A DNA stretch of 29,913 nucleotides. It comes from a virus. Each line of letters starts with the position of its first letter. Positions within the stretch are counted from its first letter, which is position 1. Where the stretch lies: positions 1 to 29,913 of IMG/VR virus record IMGVR_UViG_3300046484_000031. One strand, written 5' to 3'. Positions 23,151-29,703 of this stretch are shown in pieces. Below the pieces are notes generated by a model. That model was not told where the DNA came from. It saw only the letters and a program-made list of their open reading frames with translations, and ran no database searches. The position numbers and the translations under genes were made by a program.

Positions 23151-23758
23151 GCATCACCGCCGCCCATCTCATCGAAATCATGCCCAATATCCCGCGCTCC
23201 TGCGCTGCGGACTACGCGGCGTTGCTCTCCAAGGCCATGCTCGCCGGAGGCATCACGACGATCCTGCGCGCCGCGGCGTTTCTGGGGCAGCTGGCGGAGG
23301 AGAGCGGGGACCTTCGACATCTTCGCGAAATCGCGGATGGGTCGGAGTATGAGGGGCGCAAGGATCTCGGCAACATTCATCCCGGAGACGGCAAGCGCTA
23401 CCCTGGGCGCGGTGGTATTCAGCGCACGGGCTACGACAACTACCTGCGCTTTCAGCAGGCGACGGGTGTCCCGGTCATCGAGCACCCCGAGATGCTCGAG
23501 CAACCCGAGAACGCCTTCCGCTCCGACGTGCTGTACTGGACGGACCACGGGCTCAACGCCTATGCCGACAATCTCGACTACATGGGGCTTTCAAAGATCG
23601 TCAATCTCGGCACTCCGCACACCGATCGTACGCCCAACGGGTGGATAATGCGCGAGTCCAAGACGTACCTAGCGCTGGGCGTGCTCTCGCGCGGGGTGAC
23701 CATCATCACCGCCGACGTTACGGACGGCGTGCCCGACAGCTTGCGGAGGCCAGCATGA
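23147..23758 (+). CDS. endolysin, GH19 chitinase-like lysozyme
   Basis: The 203-residue enzyme matches the GH19 family used by phages to cut peptidoglycan. Key motifs are AEESGDLRHLREIA (acidic residues E51/E52 and E61), YEGRKDLGNIHPGDGKRYPG and RGGIQRTGYDNY, a signature of GH19 endolysins (Y-x-GRG-x-IQ-TG-x-NY). There is no signal peptide, so release needs a holin. The flanking membrane proteins at 22082, 23755 and 24821 supply candidates. Both ends overlap neighbours in ATGA fashion. Confidence 0.88.
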   Translation: MSITAAHLIEIMPNIPRSCAADYAALLSKAMLAGGITTILRAAAFLGQLAEESGDLRHLREIADGSEYEGRKDLGNIHPGDGKRYPGRGGIQRTGYDNYLRFQQATGVPVIEHPEMLEQPENAFRSDVLYWTDHGLNAYADNLDYMGLSKIVNLGTPHTDRTPNGWIMRESKTYLALGVLSRGVTIITADVTDGVPDSLRRPA

Positions 23759-24081
23759 GACATCTCTCGAGGTGGCGCACCATCATCGCGGGCCTGGCAC
23801 TGGCCGTGCTCTTGCTCGTCGGGTTCTGGATTGGCTCCAATGCCGCAGATTCGAAGATCGCGATCGTCTCGGGAATGTTCGGCTCGTTCGCCACGGCCGT
23901 CATGGGTATCGCTATCGCCCTATGCGGCAAGAGCCTGGGCGAGCACCTAGGCAACGGCAGCGGGGTCGGCGGAGCAATGGCCGCCCTGTTCACCCGGGCG
24001 AAGCCTGGGGACCCGCCGCAAACGACGGTAACCCAATCGACTGAGTCATCGACGGTATCGACCACCACGGGCACCCCATGA
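23755..24081 (+). CDS. holin-like protein with two membrane helices (108 aa)
   Basis: It has a short basic N-terminus (MRHLSRWR), a hydrophobic helix at about 9-30 (IIAGLALAVLLLVGFWIG) and a second at about 37-57 (AIVSGMFGSFATAVMGIAIA), followed by a soluble Gly/Thr/Ser-rich tail. This two-helix layout immediately downstream of the endolysin fits a holin, the pore former that times lysis. Overlaps at both ends (ATGA at 23755 and 24078) support operon membership. Its family cannot be named by eye. Confidence 0.65.
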   Translation: MRHLSRWRTIIAGLALAVLLLVGFWIGSNAADSKIAIVSGMFGSFATAVMGIAIALCGKSLGEHLGNGSGVGGAMAALFTRAKPGDPPQTTVTQSTESSTVSTTTGTP

Positions 24082-24824
24082 CCTCACGCCTGCTCCCCTG
24101 GGCCATCATCGCGGCCATGGGCTTCTGCGGTTTCTGGCTCGTGCACCGTGCATGGGACGCAGAGAGCAAGGCGGACGGTCTCGCCGAGCGACAGCGCTTG
24201 ACTGACGCCGGGCAGATCGCCGCGCTCGATCGGACGGCCAAGGACATGCAAAAGGACAAGGACGCTCTCACCAAGGCCATGGGGGCCAACCTCTCCACAG
24301 CGCTGGACGCCGCGCTCAAGGCCGCTCCCGGGGCCAAGGTGACGCGTACGATGCACGCCTCAACAGGACAGGTGCCCATCGACCCCGACGCGCTACGGGG
24401 GCTCTGTGCCTCTCAGCAGCCCGATTCGACGCCAAGTGCGCTGCAGAGCGAGACGCCGGAGCCGATGACCGGGGAGATCATCGTCGGAACCATCGACCTC
24501 GAGGCCGCCAAGGGCACGGGCGTTGTAGTTGGGTCCGCCGAGTGCTGGCGCGCTACCCCGGAGCCACGGCTCAAGCTGTTCGACGGAAAGTTCGAGGCTC
24601 GACTCACGCAGGTCACGCAGCTCACGCCGCCGCCCGTGCAGTCGCTGAGCTTGGGAATTGGTCCCGCCGCGTTCGTCGACCGCGAAGGCGCGGTATTCGG
24701 ACTGGCTCTCGGAGCGCCGCCGCTGCGCGTCTGGTCGCTGCAGATTGACGCCGTGCTCGCCGCTGGCATCGGTGGGGGGCGCTGGCAGGGCATGGCTACG
24801 GCCGTGGGAAGGGTGTGGCAATGA
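24078..24824 (+). CDS. membrane-anchored protein, possible inner-membrane spanin (248 aa)
   Basis: An N-terminal membrane helix (residues 5-24, LLPWAIIAAMGFCGFWLVHR) is followed by a charged coiled coil (about 26-80), then a soluble region with a beta-type C-terminus (LSLGIGPAAFVDREGAVFGL). An N-terminal anchor plus periplasmic coiled coil beside endolysin and holin is the usual layout of an i-spanin, which disrupts the outer membrane. It is longer than typical Rz, and no overlapping Rz1 lipoprotein frame was found, so the call is tentative. ATGA overlaps join it to both neighbours. Confidence 0.5.
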   Translation: MTSRLLPWAIIAAMGFCGFWLVHRAWDAESKADGLAERQRLTDAGQIAALDRTAKDMQKDKDALTKAMGANLSTALDAALKAAPGAKVTRTMHASTGQVPIDPDALRGLCASQQPDSTPSALQSETPEPMTGEIIVGTIDLEAAKGTGVVVGSAECWRATPEPRLKLFDGKFEARLTQVTQLTPPPVQSLSLGIGPAAFVDREGAVFGLALGAPPLRVWSLQIDAVLAAGIGGGRWQGMATAVGRVWQ

Positions 24825-25162
24825 GTCCCGCAATGCTGACCACGTCCATCGTCGCAGCAGTAGTTACCGCGGTTCTCGTCGGTATCGACATCGTATGGGC
24901 GTCAAATCACGTAGTGGGCGACACCCTAAGCGAGGTGATTCGCTACTGGGCTGGGCGCTTCCCCTTGGTGGCTTTCGCCTGGGGAGGACTGGGGGGCCAT
25001 TTCTTCCACGGCGATTGGTGGGCGTTCCAACGCACCCCGGGGATCGCGATCTTGCTCTGGTGCGCCGCGCTCACCGAGGGCCTGTCGCTGTCGATATCGC
25101 TTCCCATGTACGTCTACTTCGTGTTCGGCGCCGTCGTCTGGGCGTTCTGCTGGCCTGTTTGA
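24821..25162 (+). CDS. small multi-spanning membrane protein, holin candidate (113 aa)
   Basis: Hydrophobic segments lie at about residues 8-27 (TSIVAAVVTAVLVGIDIVWA), 46-62, 73-92 and 93-112, so three or four membrane spans are likely. The ATG at 24821 overlaps the previous stop (ATGA); a GTG six bases upstream is in frame but less likely. It is the last forward-strand gene, and its final 49 bases overlap the minus-strand gene at 25114. A second holin or an antiholin are the obvious options; the choice is not decided by sequence. Confidence 0.6.
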   Translation: MSPAMLTTSIVAAVVTAVLVGIDIVWASNHVVGDTLSEVIRYWAGRFPLVAFAWGGLGGHFFHGDWWAFQRTPGIAILLWCAALTEGLSLSISLPMYVYFVFGAVVWAFCWPV

Positions 25163-25656
25163 GGCATGCTCGCCGGCCTGACGCCGAACTTTCGCAGCGT
25201 CTCGTCTCGGTTGGTCGAAATCTCCATCGGCACGCCGAACACGCGCAGGGTCACGGTCCCCGCGTGCGCGGCAGCGCGGACCTCGTAGGGCGTCTGCGGT
25301 CCGACGATGCACACGATGGCGCCGACACATCCCTCTCGGAGCGACTTGACTCCCCACTCCAGGAGCATCTTGAGCGCCTCGAAGTCGCAGCCTGCGCCCT
25401 TCGTGAAATCGTGGATGTACACGTACTTCTTCCCGCACCAGCGCTGGCGCATCGCGTCGTCGACGTCCTCGCAGATGTGCTTCGCCCAGGGCACGGTGCC
25501 CCGCTGGCCCTCGACCGTCTCGTCGAGCATCCCCGGGGGGTCGAGTATCCACGCTCGAACCTCGGGATAGACGATGTGCGGAGCGACGTCGGCAAAGGGC
25601 TCTTTCGGAGCGACAGGGTTGGACGGACGGCGAAATAGGCGGTCGAGTATTTTCAT
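25114..25656 (-). CDS. hypothetical protein, possible STAS-like fold (180 aa)
   Basis: The ATG at 25656 (MKILDRLFRR) is the best start; an upstream TTG is in frame but weak. The middle (KKYVYIHDFTKGAGCDFEAL, KMLLEWGVKSL, GAIVCIVGPQTPYEVRAA) alternates strand-helix-strand-helix like STAS/SpoIIAA-type proteins, and the end is a polar tail. This fold idea is only by eye and no residue match to a known family is claimed. It lies 73 bases downstream of the metalloprotease gene, probably in the same transcript, and converges on the forward membrane gene with a 49-base overlap. Confidence 0.5.
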   Translation of the reverse strand: MKILDRLFRRPSNPVAPKEPFADVAPHIVYPEVRAWILDPPGMLDETVEGQRGTVPWAKHICEDVDDAMRQRWCGKKYVYIHDFTKGAGCDFEALKMLLEWGVKSLREGCVGAIVCIVGPQTPYEVRAAAHAGTVTLRVFGVPMEISTNRDETLRKFGVRPASMPQTGQQNAQTTAPNTK

Positions 25657-25729
25657 TGACGCAACATGCCATGGATCGGGGCGGCGGTCGACGTCAGACC
25701 ACCCACTCGAAGGCAAGGGTGTGGATCTC

Positions 25730-26290
25730 CTACCTGTCGTTGGTTGTCGCCTGGAATCGCTGCGTCGCCACCATCACATCATCTCGCGTGATCACGTCGC
25801 CGTTGTACATCACATCGCCAGGCCAGGTCGATTCGGCCAAGCCAAGCGCATGACCAAGCTCGTGGGCAGTCTCACGCGCAAGAACCTGAGGATCGAGCTC
25901 AGGACCCACCTCGATGTGGGCGTGTGCAATGCAGCCGTCCTCGGTGAGCGCCAGCTTGGTTCCCCAGTCGCCACCATGGCGCGAGATCTCGACATTGCCA
26001 TCAGGCGTCGCCGACGGCGCGAACAGATCTTGCGGATGCTTCTGAGCTTCTGGCGGCGATGCCCTGTTGGCCGATACCATGCCCGCCTCGTAGCTGGCGA
26101 CCGCGGCATTCCACACCGAGGCAGATTCTCGGAATGCTTCGATCTCGCTCGACGCCAGACCCTCGCCGAATACGTAGGTCACTGCCTGACGCTGGCACCA
26201 GCGAGCATCATCGATGCCGCGCACCGTCTCGCGGCCCTGGAGGTGGGCGCAGCCTGTGGTAAGCGCGCAAAGGATGATGATGGTCTTCAT
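25730..26290 (-). CDS. metzincin-type zinc metalloprotease, probable lipoprotein
   Basis: The 186-residue protein begins with a short signal MKTIIILCALTTGC with a lipobox-like TTGC, so Cys14 may be lipidated. The catalytic core is HELGHALGLAE (H143, E144, H147), the HExxHxxGxx(H/D) zinc site of metzincins, with Glu153 in place of the usual His/Asp, followed eight residues later by a Met-turn DVMY (M161). The length is close to a minimal matrixin-like catalytic domain. It overlaps the HTH gene (ATGA at 26290). An exported peptidase might act at the host envelope during infection or lysis; substrate is unknown. Confidence 0.75.
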   Translation of the reverse strand: MKTIIILCALTTGCAHLQGRETVRGIDDARWCQRQAVTYVFGEGLASSEIEAFRESASVWNAAVASYEAGMVSANRASPPEAQKHPQDLFAPSATPDGNVEISRHGGDWGTKLALTEDGCIAHAHIEVGPELDPQVLARETAHELGHALGLAESTWPGDVMYNGDVITRDDVMVATQRFQATTNDR

Positions 26291-26517
26291 TTGGTCTCTG
26301 TCTTCCTCGGCCTACCTACCGGCCGCTTGTACTTGCGTTGCAGATCGTCCAGCCCGTGCGCCCGGATCATCGCCCGGAGCCCGGTGTCTCGCACGCCAAG
26401 GTCACGAGCTGTGGCCATGACGTTCCAGGCGTTGCGCTCGAGCGCGCCTCGGAGCAGCCGCTTCTCGGCGGCCTGGTGGCGGGCTCGTAGCTTGGCGATC
26501 GTGACGTGGGCGCTCAT
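26287..26517 (-). CDS. Fis-type HTH protein with C-terminal AT-hook (76 aa)
   Basis: The protein has a charged N-terminal helix, then a Fis/HTH_8-type helix-turn-helix (GALERNAWNVMATARDLGVR, then DTGLRAMIRAHGL) at about residues 24-56, and ends in KRPVGRPRKTETK, which contains the AT-hook core GRP flanked by basic residues. Fis-like HTH domains bind the DNA major groove and AT-hooks the minor groove of AT-rich DNA, so a small DNA-binding regulator is likely. The ATG at 26517 overlaps the previous stop and its stop overlaps the metalloprotease start (both ATGA). Confidence 0.75.
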   Translation of the reverse strand: MSAHVTIAKLRARHQAAEKRLLRGALERNAWNVMATARDLGVRDTGLRAMIRAHGLDDLQRKYKRPVGRPRKTETK

Positions 26518-26735
26518 GGGTAGCTGACTCCATTTTTCTTCTCCTCGACTACCACCCGCGCCCCTTCGGTCATGCTCTTGCCATTGCTCGATACTAGGGC
26601 AACGTGATCGTTGATCTCGCTCTGTGCGCGCCCCGCAATCTCCGCCGCCAGCACCCGGTAGCATACGCTGGCCCACAGGTACCGCGCACCCGATGCGGAC
26701 ACGATGACGATATCTATTGATGTGCAATTGCGCAT
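26514..26735 (-). CDS. hypothetical protein (73 aa)
   Basis: A strong Shine-Dalgarno (AGGAGAGGAG) lies just before the ATG at 26735, marking it as the first gene of the HTH/metalloprotease cluster. The protein contains a strand-like start (SIDIVIVSASGARYLWASVC), a helix (YRVLAAEIAGRAQSEINDH) and a final basic strand. It has no membrane segment or known motif. Its stop overlaps the next ATG (ATGA). No function is recognised. Confidence 0.65.
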   Translation of the reverse strand: MRNCTSIDIVIVSASGARYLWASVCYRVLAAEIAGRAQSEINDHVALVSSNGKSMTEGARVVVEEKKNGVSYP

Positions 26736-26802
26736 CTTGATCGCTCCTCTCCTAATCGCCTCACGGATGGCCGCTCCCCACGGCGCACCGTCAAACGACT
26801 AG

Positions 26803-27786
26803 CTACTCCTTGATGAGTTTCACGATCCGATCACCGATGAAATCGGCAAACAACGCTATCCCTGCCTCGAACTTCTCGCCGGGCTCGCCGAACTCATTGT
26901 CCTCGTGCTCGCAGTTTTTGCAATGAGTGCCATTGCCGAGCCACCCGAGCTTTGCATCTGGTGCCACTTTGCGCGCCTCATCGAGAGCGCTAAGCGCCTC
27001 TTCGGTCGCGTCGCGGGTCGTTTCCTCGTAGCCGCAGACGAGGTCTAGGTACTCCCACCCCGGACGCTCGGCCGCGATCCGCTCATTCTTGTAGGTCTCG
27101 TTTAGCCCCAAGCCCTCGGCCGCGAGACGCTTGATCCTCTGGCTGCCGTGCTCGGCAATCCATGCCGCTCGCTCTGCGTCGTATGCTGCCTTGCGCGCCT
27201 TGTCCGCGGCTGCCTCCGACGCCTTCCGCTCGGCCACCGCCCGCTCTGTGTCCGCGAGCGCCTGTTCGTACTTTGATCGTAAAGGCTCGTCGAGTAGGTT
27301 GTGAGATATGTCCTCGCCCCACGGACGACTTGCTCGCTGCGATAGGCGCTGATCGATGTCGCTGGCTACGTAGGTATCAGCGTATTCCGCGGCCTCTTTG
27401 CGCTGCTTTTCTCGCTTTTCGGCCACCCATGCCGACTCCTGGGCCGCGCACAAGACGAGTGCTCGACACGCCAGTTCCGTCGCGGTGTCAGTGGCCGACA
27501 CTGGGATCACAGCGGCGTGGCCGTAGGACGATGTTGGGTCGTACTCTCGCTCCAGCCCGCAGAAGTGGATCACCTGGGCGCCATCCCTGTCGCTGGCCTT
27601 CCACCCGGCCGCCACCAGCGCCCGAAATTCTGCCTCGCTGATCTCGCCGTTGATCTTGGCGTCGGCGCTATCGTCGAGACGCTCCGCGAGCCCATGTGCT
27701 CGTCGATACTCCAGAGCAGGTATGCCCGACTCGGGGCAGCCATCGATACGGATACGGACACTGATTTGCGCATGAAAAAGACCCAT
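26803..27786 (-). CDS. hypothetical coiled-coil protein (327 aa)
   Basis: The N-terminal ~110 residues look globular (MGLFHAQISVRIRIDG, EAEFRALVAAGWKASDRDGA). A charged helical/coiled-coil region spans about 115-225 (SAWVAEKREKQRKEAAEYAD, DTERAVAERKASEAAADKAR). A C-terminal domain carries CKNCEHED (a CxxC) and ends IALFADFIGDRIVKLIKE. It starts at ATG 27786 after AAGGAG, preceded by a leader of three hairpins. No family is recognised; an early phage function, perhaps in host takeover or DNA metabolism, is possible by position only. Confidence 0.68.
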   Translation of the reverse strand: MGLFHAQISVRIRIDGCPESGIPALEYRRAHGLAERLDDSADAKINGEISEAEFRALVAAGWKASDRDGAQVIHFCGLEREYDPTSSYGHAAVIPVSATDTATELACRALVLCAAQESAWVAEKREKQRKEAAEYADTYVASDIDQRLSQRASRPWGEDISHNLLDEPLRSKYEQALADTERAVAERKASEAAADKARKAAYDAERAAWIAEHGSQRIKRLAAEGLGLNETYKNERIAAERPGWEYLDLVCGYEETTRDATEEALSALDEARKVAPDAKLGWLGNGTHCKNCEHEDNEFGEPGEKFEAGIALFADFIGDRIVKLIKE

Positions 27787-27798
27787 GACTTTCTCCTT

Positions 27799-27885
27799 GC
27801 CCGGGCTTCTGCCGGGCGGATTTGCGGCCAGTGGTTGGCTCCGCGACCTCGGCCTGGTGCCGAGGTTTCGCCCACGCCCGTGGGC
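27799..27885 (-). promoter_or_regulatory. three-hairpin leader upstream of the 327-aa gene
   Basis: Three inverted repeats lie in series before the ribosome binding site: 27870-27885 (6-bp GCCCAC stem, 4-base loop), 27846-27866 (7-bp ACCTCGG stem, 7-base loop) and 27799-27817 (6-bp GCCCGG stem, 7-base loop with GGCAGAAGCC at its core). None is followed by a T-run. The last ends one or two bases before AAGGAG, so it could control translation. Confidence 0.5.
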
Positions 27886-27896
27886 TCGTCAGGCGG

Positions 27897-28193
27897 CTAG
27901 CGGTACGCGGCGATCGTCAGCGCGTAATCGGGGGCCGTGGCGCGAGCCAGCCAATCGGCACCGACCTCGATCGCCAGAGTGCTATATCGGTACACCATGT
28001 TGCTCCATCCGTGCTTGGCGTATGCGCTGGGGTGATGGATGCGCGTTCCGCCCTTGGTCTCATAGTGATAGCTCTCGCCCGTGTAGCGCGGGGCGCTGTC
28101 ACCGGCCACGACCTCAACAGGTCGGTTGCTGCGATCGCATACGGTCTGGCGTACGAGGTGATTTGGGTTGCGGTAGGTGGTGGTGCTCTTCAT
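27897..28193 (-). CDS. hypothetical small protein (98 aa)
   Basis: The protein starts MKSTTTYRNPNHLVRQTVCD and contains aromatic/charged stretches (YHYETKGGTRIHHPSAYAKH, GWSNMVYRYSTLAIEVGADW). Short proteins with this kind of start are common in early phage operons. ATG 28193 follows GGAG with a six-base spacer and is preferred. An in-frame ATG at 28247 would add 18 residues in coding-like codons without a clear ribosome binding site, so it remains possible. A GC-rich hairpin sits at 28224-28245. Function is unknown. Confidence 0.6.
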   Translation of the reverse strand: MKSTTTYRNPNHLVRQTVCDRSNRPVEVVAGDSAPRYTGESYHYETKGGTRIHHPSAYAKHGWSNMVYRYSTLAIEVGADWLARATAPDYALTIAAYR

Positions 28194-28253
28194 GTTCTTC
28201 TCCGTGGCCTTCTGGCCGTTGGTGCCGGTGGCTTCTGCCTCCGGCATGAGCCG

Positions 28254-28376
28254 CTATCTGCTGCTCATGATCATAGTGTGCCATCGCGGTCCGTCGGACG
28301 CCAGAAAATAACACCAGTCAAGTGCTGATTTAATTCCACGCACGTACATGAAAAGGTGTTCAGGTTGAGGGATCAT
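28254..28376 (-). CDS. possible very small protein (40 aa)
   Basis: The frame from ATG 28376 to TAG 28254-28256 overlaps the end of the methyltransferase gene by 17 bases and its stop lies six bases before an alternative start of the next gene. The product (MIPQPEHLFMYVRGIKSAL, then DWCYFLASDGP) has a plausible amino-acid mix, but only a weak ribosome binding site is visible. Local G+C is lower than in the flanking genes. It may also be non-coding leader. Confidence 0.35.
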   Translation of the reverse strand: MIPQPEHLFMYVRGIKSALDWCYFLASDGPRWHTMIMSSR

Positions 28377-29703
28377 GCAGACGATCTCGCCACCTCGCGA
28401 TGCTTCGGCCCACCGCTTCGTCCATCGGTGGCGGCATGGCTTGACCGATCTGCGACCAACGCGCACGCTTCGTTTTTCCGCAGAAAACCCAGTCTGGGGG
28501 GAAGCCCTGCAGGATGGCCGCGGCGCGCTCGCTCAGCACAACCGCGTTGGGGTTGCCGCGCTGACTCTCACCGTCACGGCCATTGCGGCCCGTCGGCGCT
28601 AGCTGTGGGCCCGAGCACACCACTGTGCTGGTCGTATCCCACGGCCACTCGAGAGCGGTTTGGAACTCGGCTTGGGCCGTCACAGTCCGCGCCGGCGCAT
28701 CGACGGGTTGCGGTGCTCGATTTGGGTCAGGCAGGCGGTCGACAAACTCAACGACGCTTGCCCTCTTGCCCGCACGCCTCCCTTCGGTCGTGATTGTCCA
28801 AGCCGGTTCGTCAATCTTGGACGTCGGATGGCCATGCATTGGGGCTATTGCAAGTAGACGCCCGTCGTCTTGCTTTGTCGTGATGACCCGAGATACTTCG
28901 TCGGCTCCGGCGACACGTCGGTCGCCTCGAGTCATCAGCACCGCGCCACCGTTTGTCGGCATCGAGGACGGCACCACTTGCCCAGGTTCATTCTCGAGCG
29001 AGCACGGGTGGCCAGCATGGCCCCTGCGGTCGGTGACACGCACTGGACGCCCTAGCTCCTCGATCGGCAAGTGATCGAGCGCGTCCCGACATGTAACCCA
29101 GGTCTTGAGCCCGCACCCAGGCAGGACGGGAGGCTTGCAGTGCGTCGGGTGCGGCCACTCAATGCAGGGCGTGCCGATTTTATGCCCAAACCAGAAGGGT
29201 CTGACGCGCTTCTGCGGCACCCCGAAACTGGCGGCGTTTAGCCTCTGGAAGTCGACGCAATAGCTGCACCTCGAGGCCATGCCTCCGATTACTGGTTGCA
29301 CCGTCTCTGCCCAGTTCTTGGAGTCGTCTAACCCGGGCACGTTGGCAATGAGCCAGGCTTGCGGCCGCAACAACTCGATGAGCTCGACCGTGACGCCGAG
29401 CATGTCGCGCTCATCCTCTTGGCCCTTGCGGCTCCCCGCTCGCGACCAGGGCGTGCACGGCGGATCGGCGACGAATAGGTCGACCGGGCCTGGTGACCAG
29501 CCGGCGCGCACCATGCGCAGCAAGTCGCGTACGTCCATTTGCATGGGACGATGACCAAGGTTGCGCTCGTAGCTGTCGCAGGCGTCCGTGTCGGCGTCGA
29601 AGCCTAGCGCTATCGCCTCGCCGAGCGACCATGCCACGCCTGTCTCGATTGCATGCTGCATTTCGCGCGTTATCGCGCCCGAGGTAATGTCGATCTCAGC
29701 CAC
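28360..29703 (-). CDS. C5-cytosine DNA methyltransferase (Dcm-like) with altered motifs
   Basis: The 447-residue protein keeps the catalytic loop ADPPCTPWS (C83), motif VIII VPQKRVRPFWFG (Q164, R166, R168), a target-recognition region of about 190-350 with three motif-IX-like copies (VSRVITTK, EPAWTITTE, APARTVTAQ) and motif X GQAMPPPMDEAV. Two sites depart from consensus: motif VI reads ANV at 120-122 instead of ENV, and the N-terminus (GVAWSLGEAIALGFDAD) lacks the FxGxG of motif I. It may be an inactive or specialised enzyme. The start is GTG at 29703 after GAGGTG, overlapping the previous gene by eight bases. Confidence 0.82.
   Translation of the reverse strand: MAEIDITSGAITREMQHAIETGVAWSLGEAIALGFDADTDACDSYERNLGHRPMQMDVRDLLRMVRAGWSPGPVDLFVADPPCTPWSRAGSRKGQEDERDMLGVTVELIELLRPQAWLIANVPGLDDSKNWAETVQPVIGGMASRCSYCVDFQRLNAASFGVPQKRVRPFWFGHKIGTPCIEWPHPTHCKPPVLPGCGLKTWVTCRDALDHLPIEELGRPVRVTDRRGHAGHPCSLENEPGQVVPSSMPTNGGAVLMTRGDRRVAGADEVSRVITTKQDDGRLLAIAPMHGHPTSKIDEPAWTITTEGRRAGKRASVVEFVDRLPDPNRAPQPVDAPARTVTAQAEFQTALEWPWDTTSTVVCSGPQLAPTGRNGRDGESQRGNPNAVVLSERAAAILQGFPPDWVFCGKTKRARWSQIGQAMPPPMDEAVGRSIARWRDRLHDPST

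Noticed and set aside
24078-24824. Embedded Rz1-like lipoprotein gene
   Set aside because: No alternative frame with a lipobox and start was found inside the spanin-like gene.
24658-25638. A 326-codon forward open frame
   Set aside because: Overlaps the spanin-like and membrane genes and the minus-strand gene; Arg/His-rich and without motif.
25574-26527. A 317-codon forward open frame
   Set aside because: Opposite the metzincin and HTH genes, which have motifs, overlaps and ribosome binding sites; the forward frame has none of these.
28377-28466. Longer start at 28466 for the 40-codon minus-strand frame
   Set aside because: It would lie fully inside the methyltransferase gene and is Arg-rich shadow sequence.
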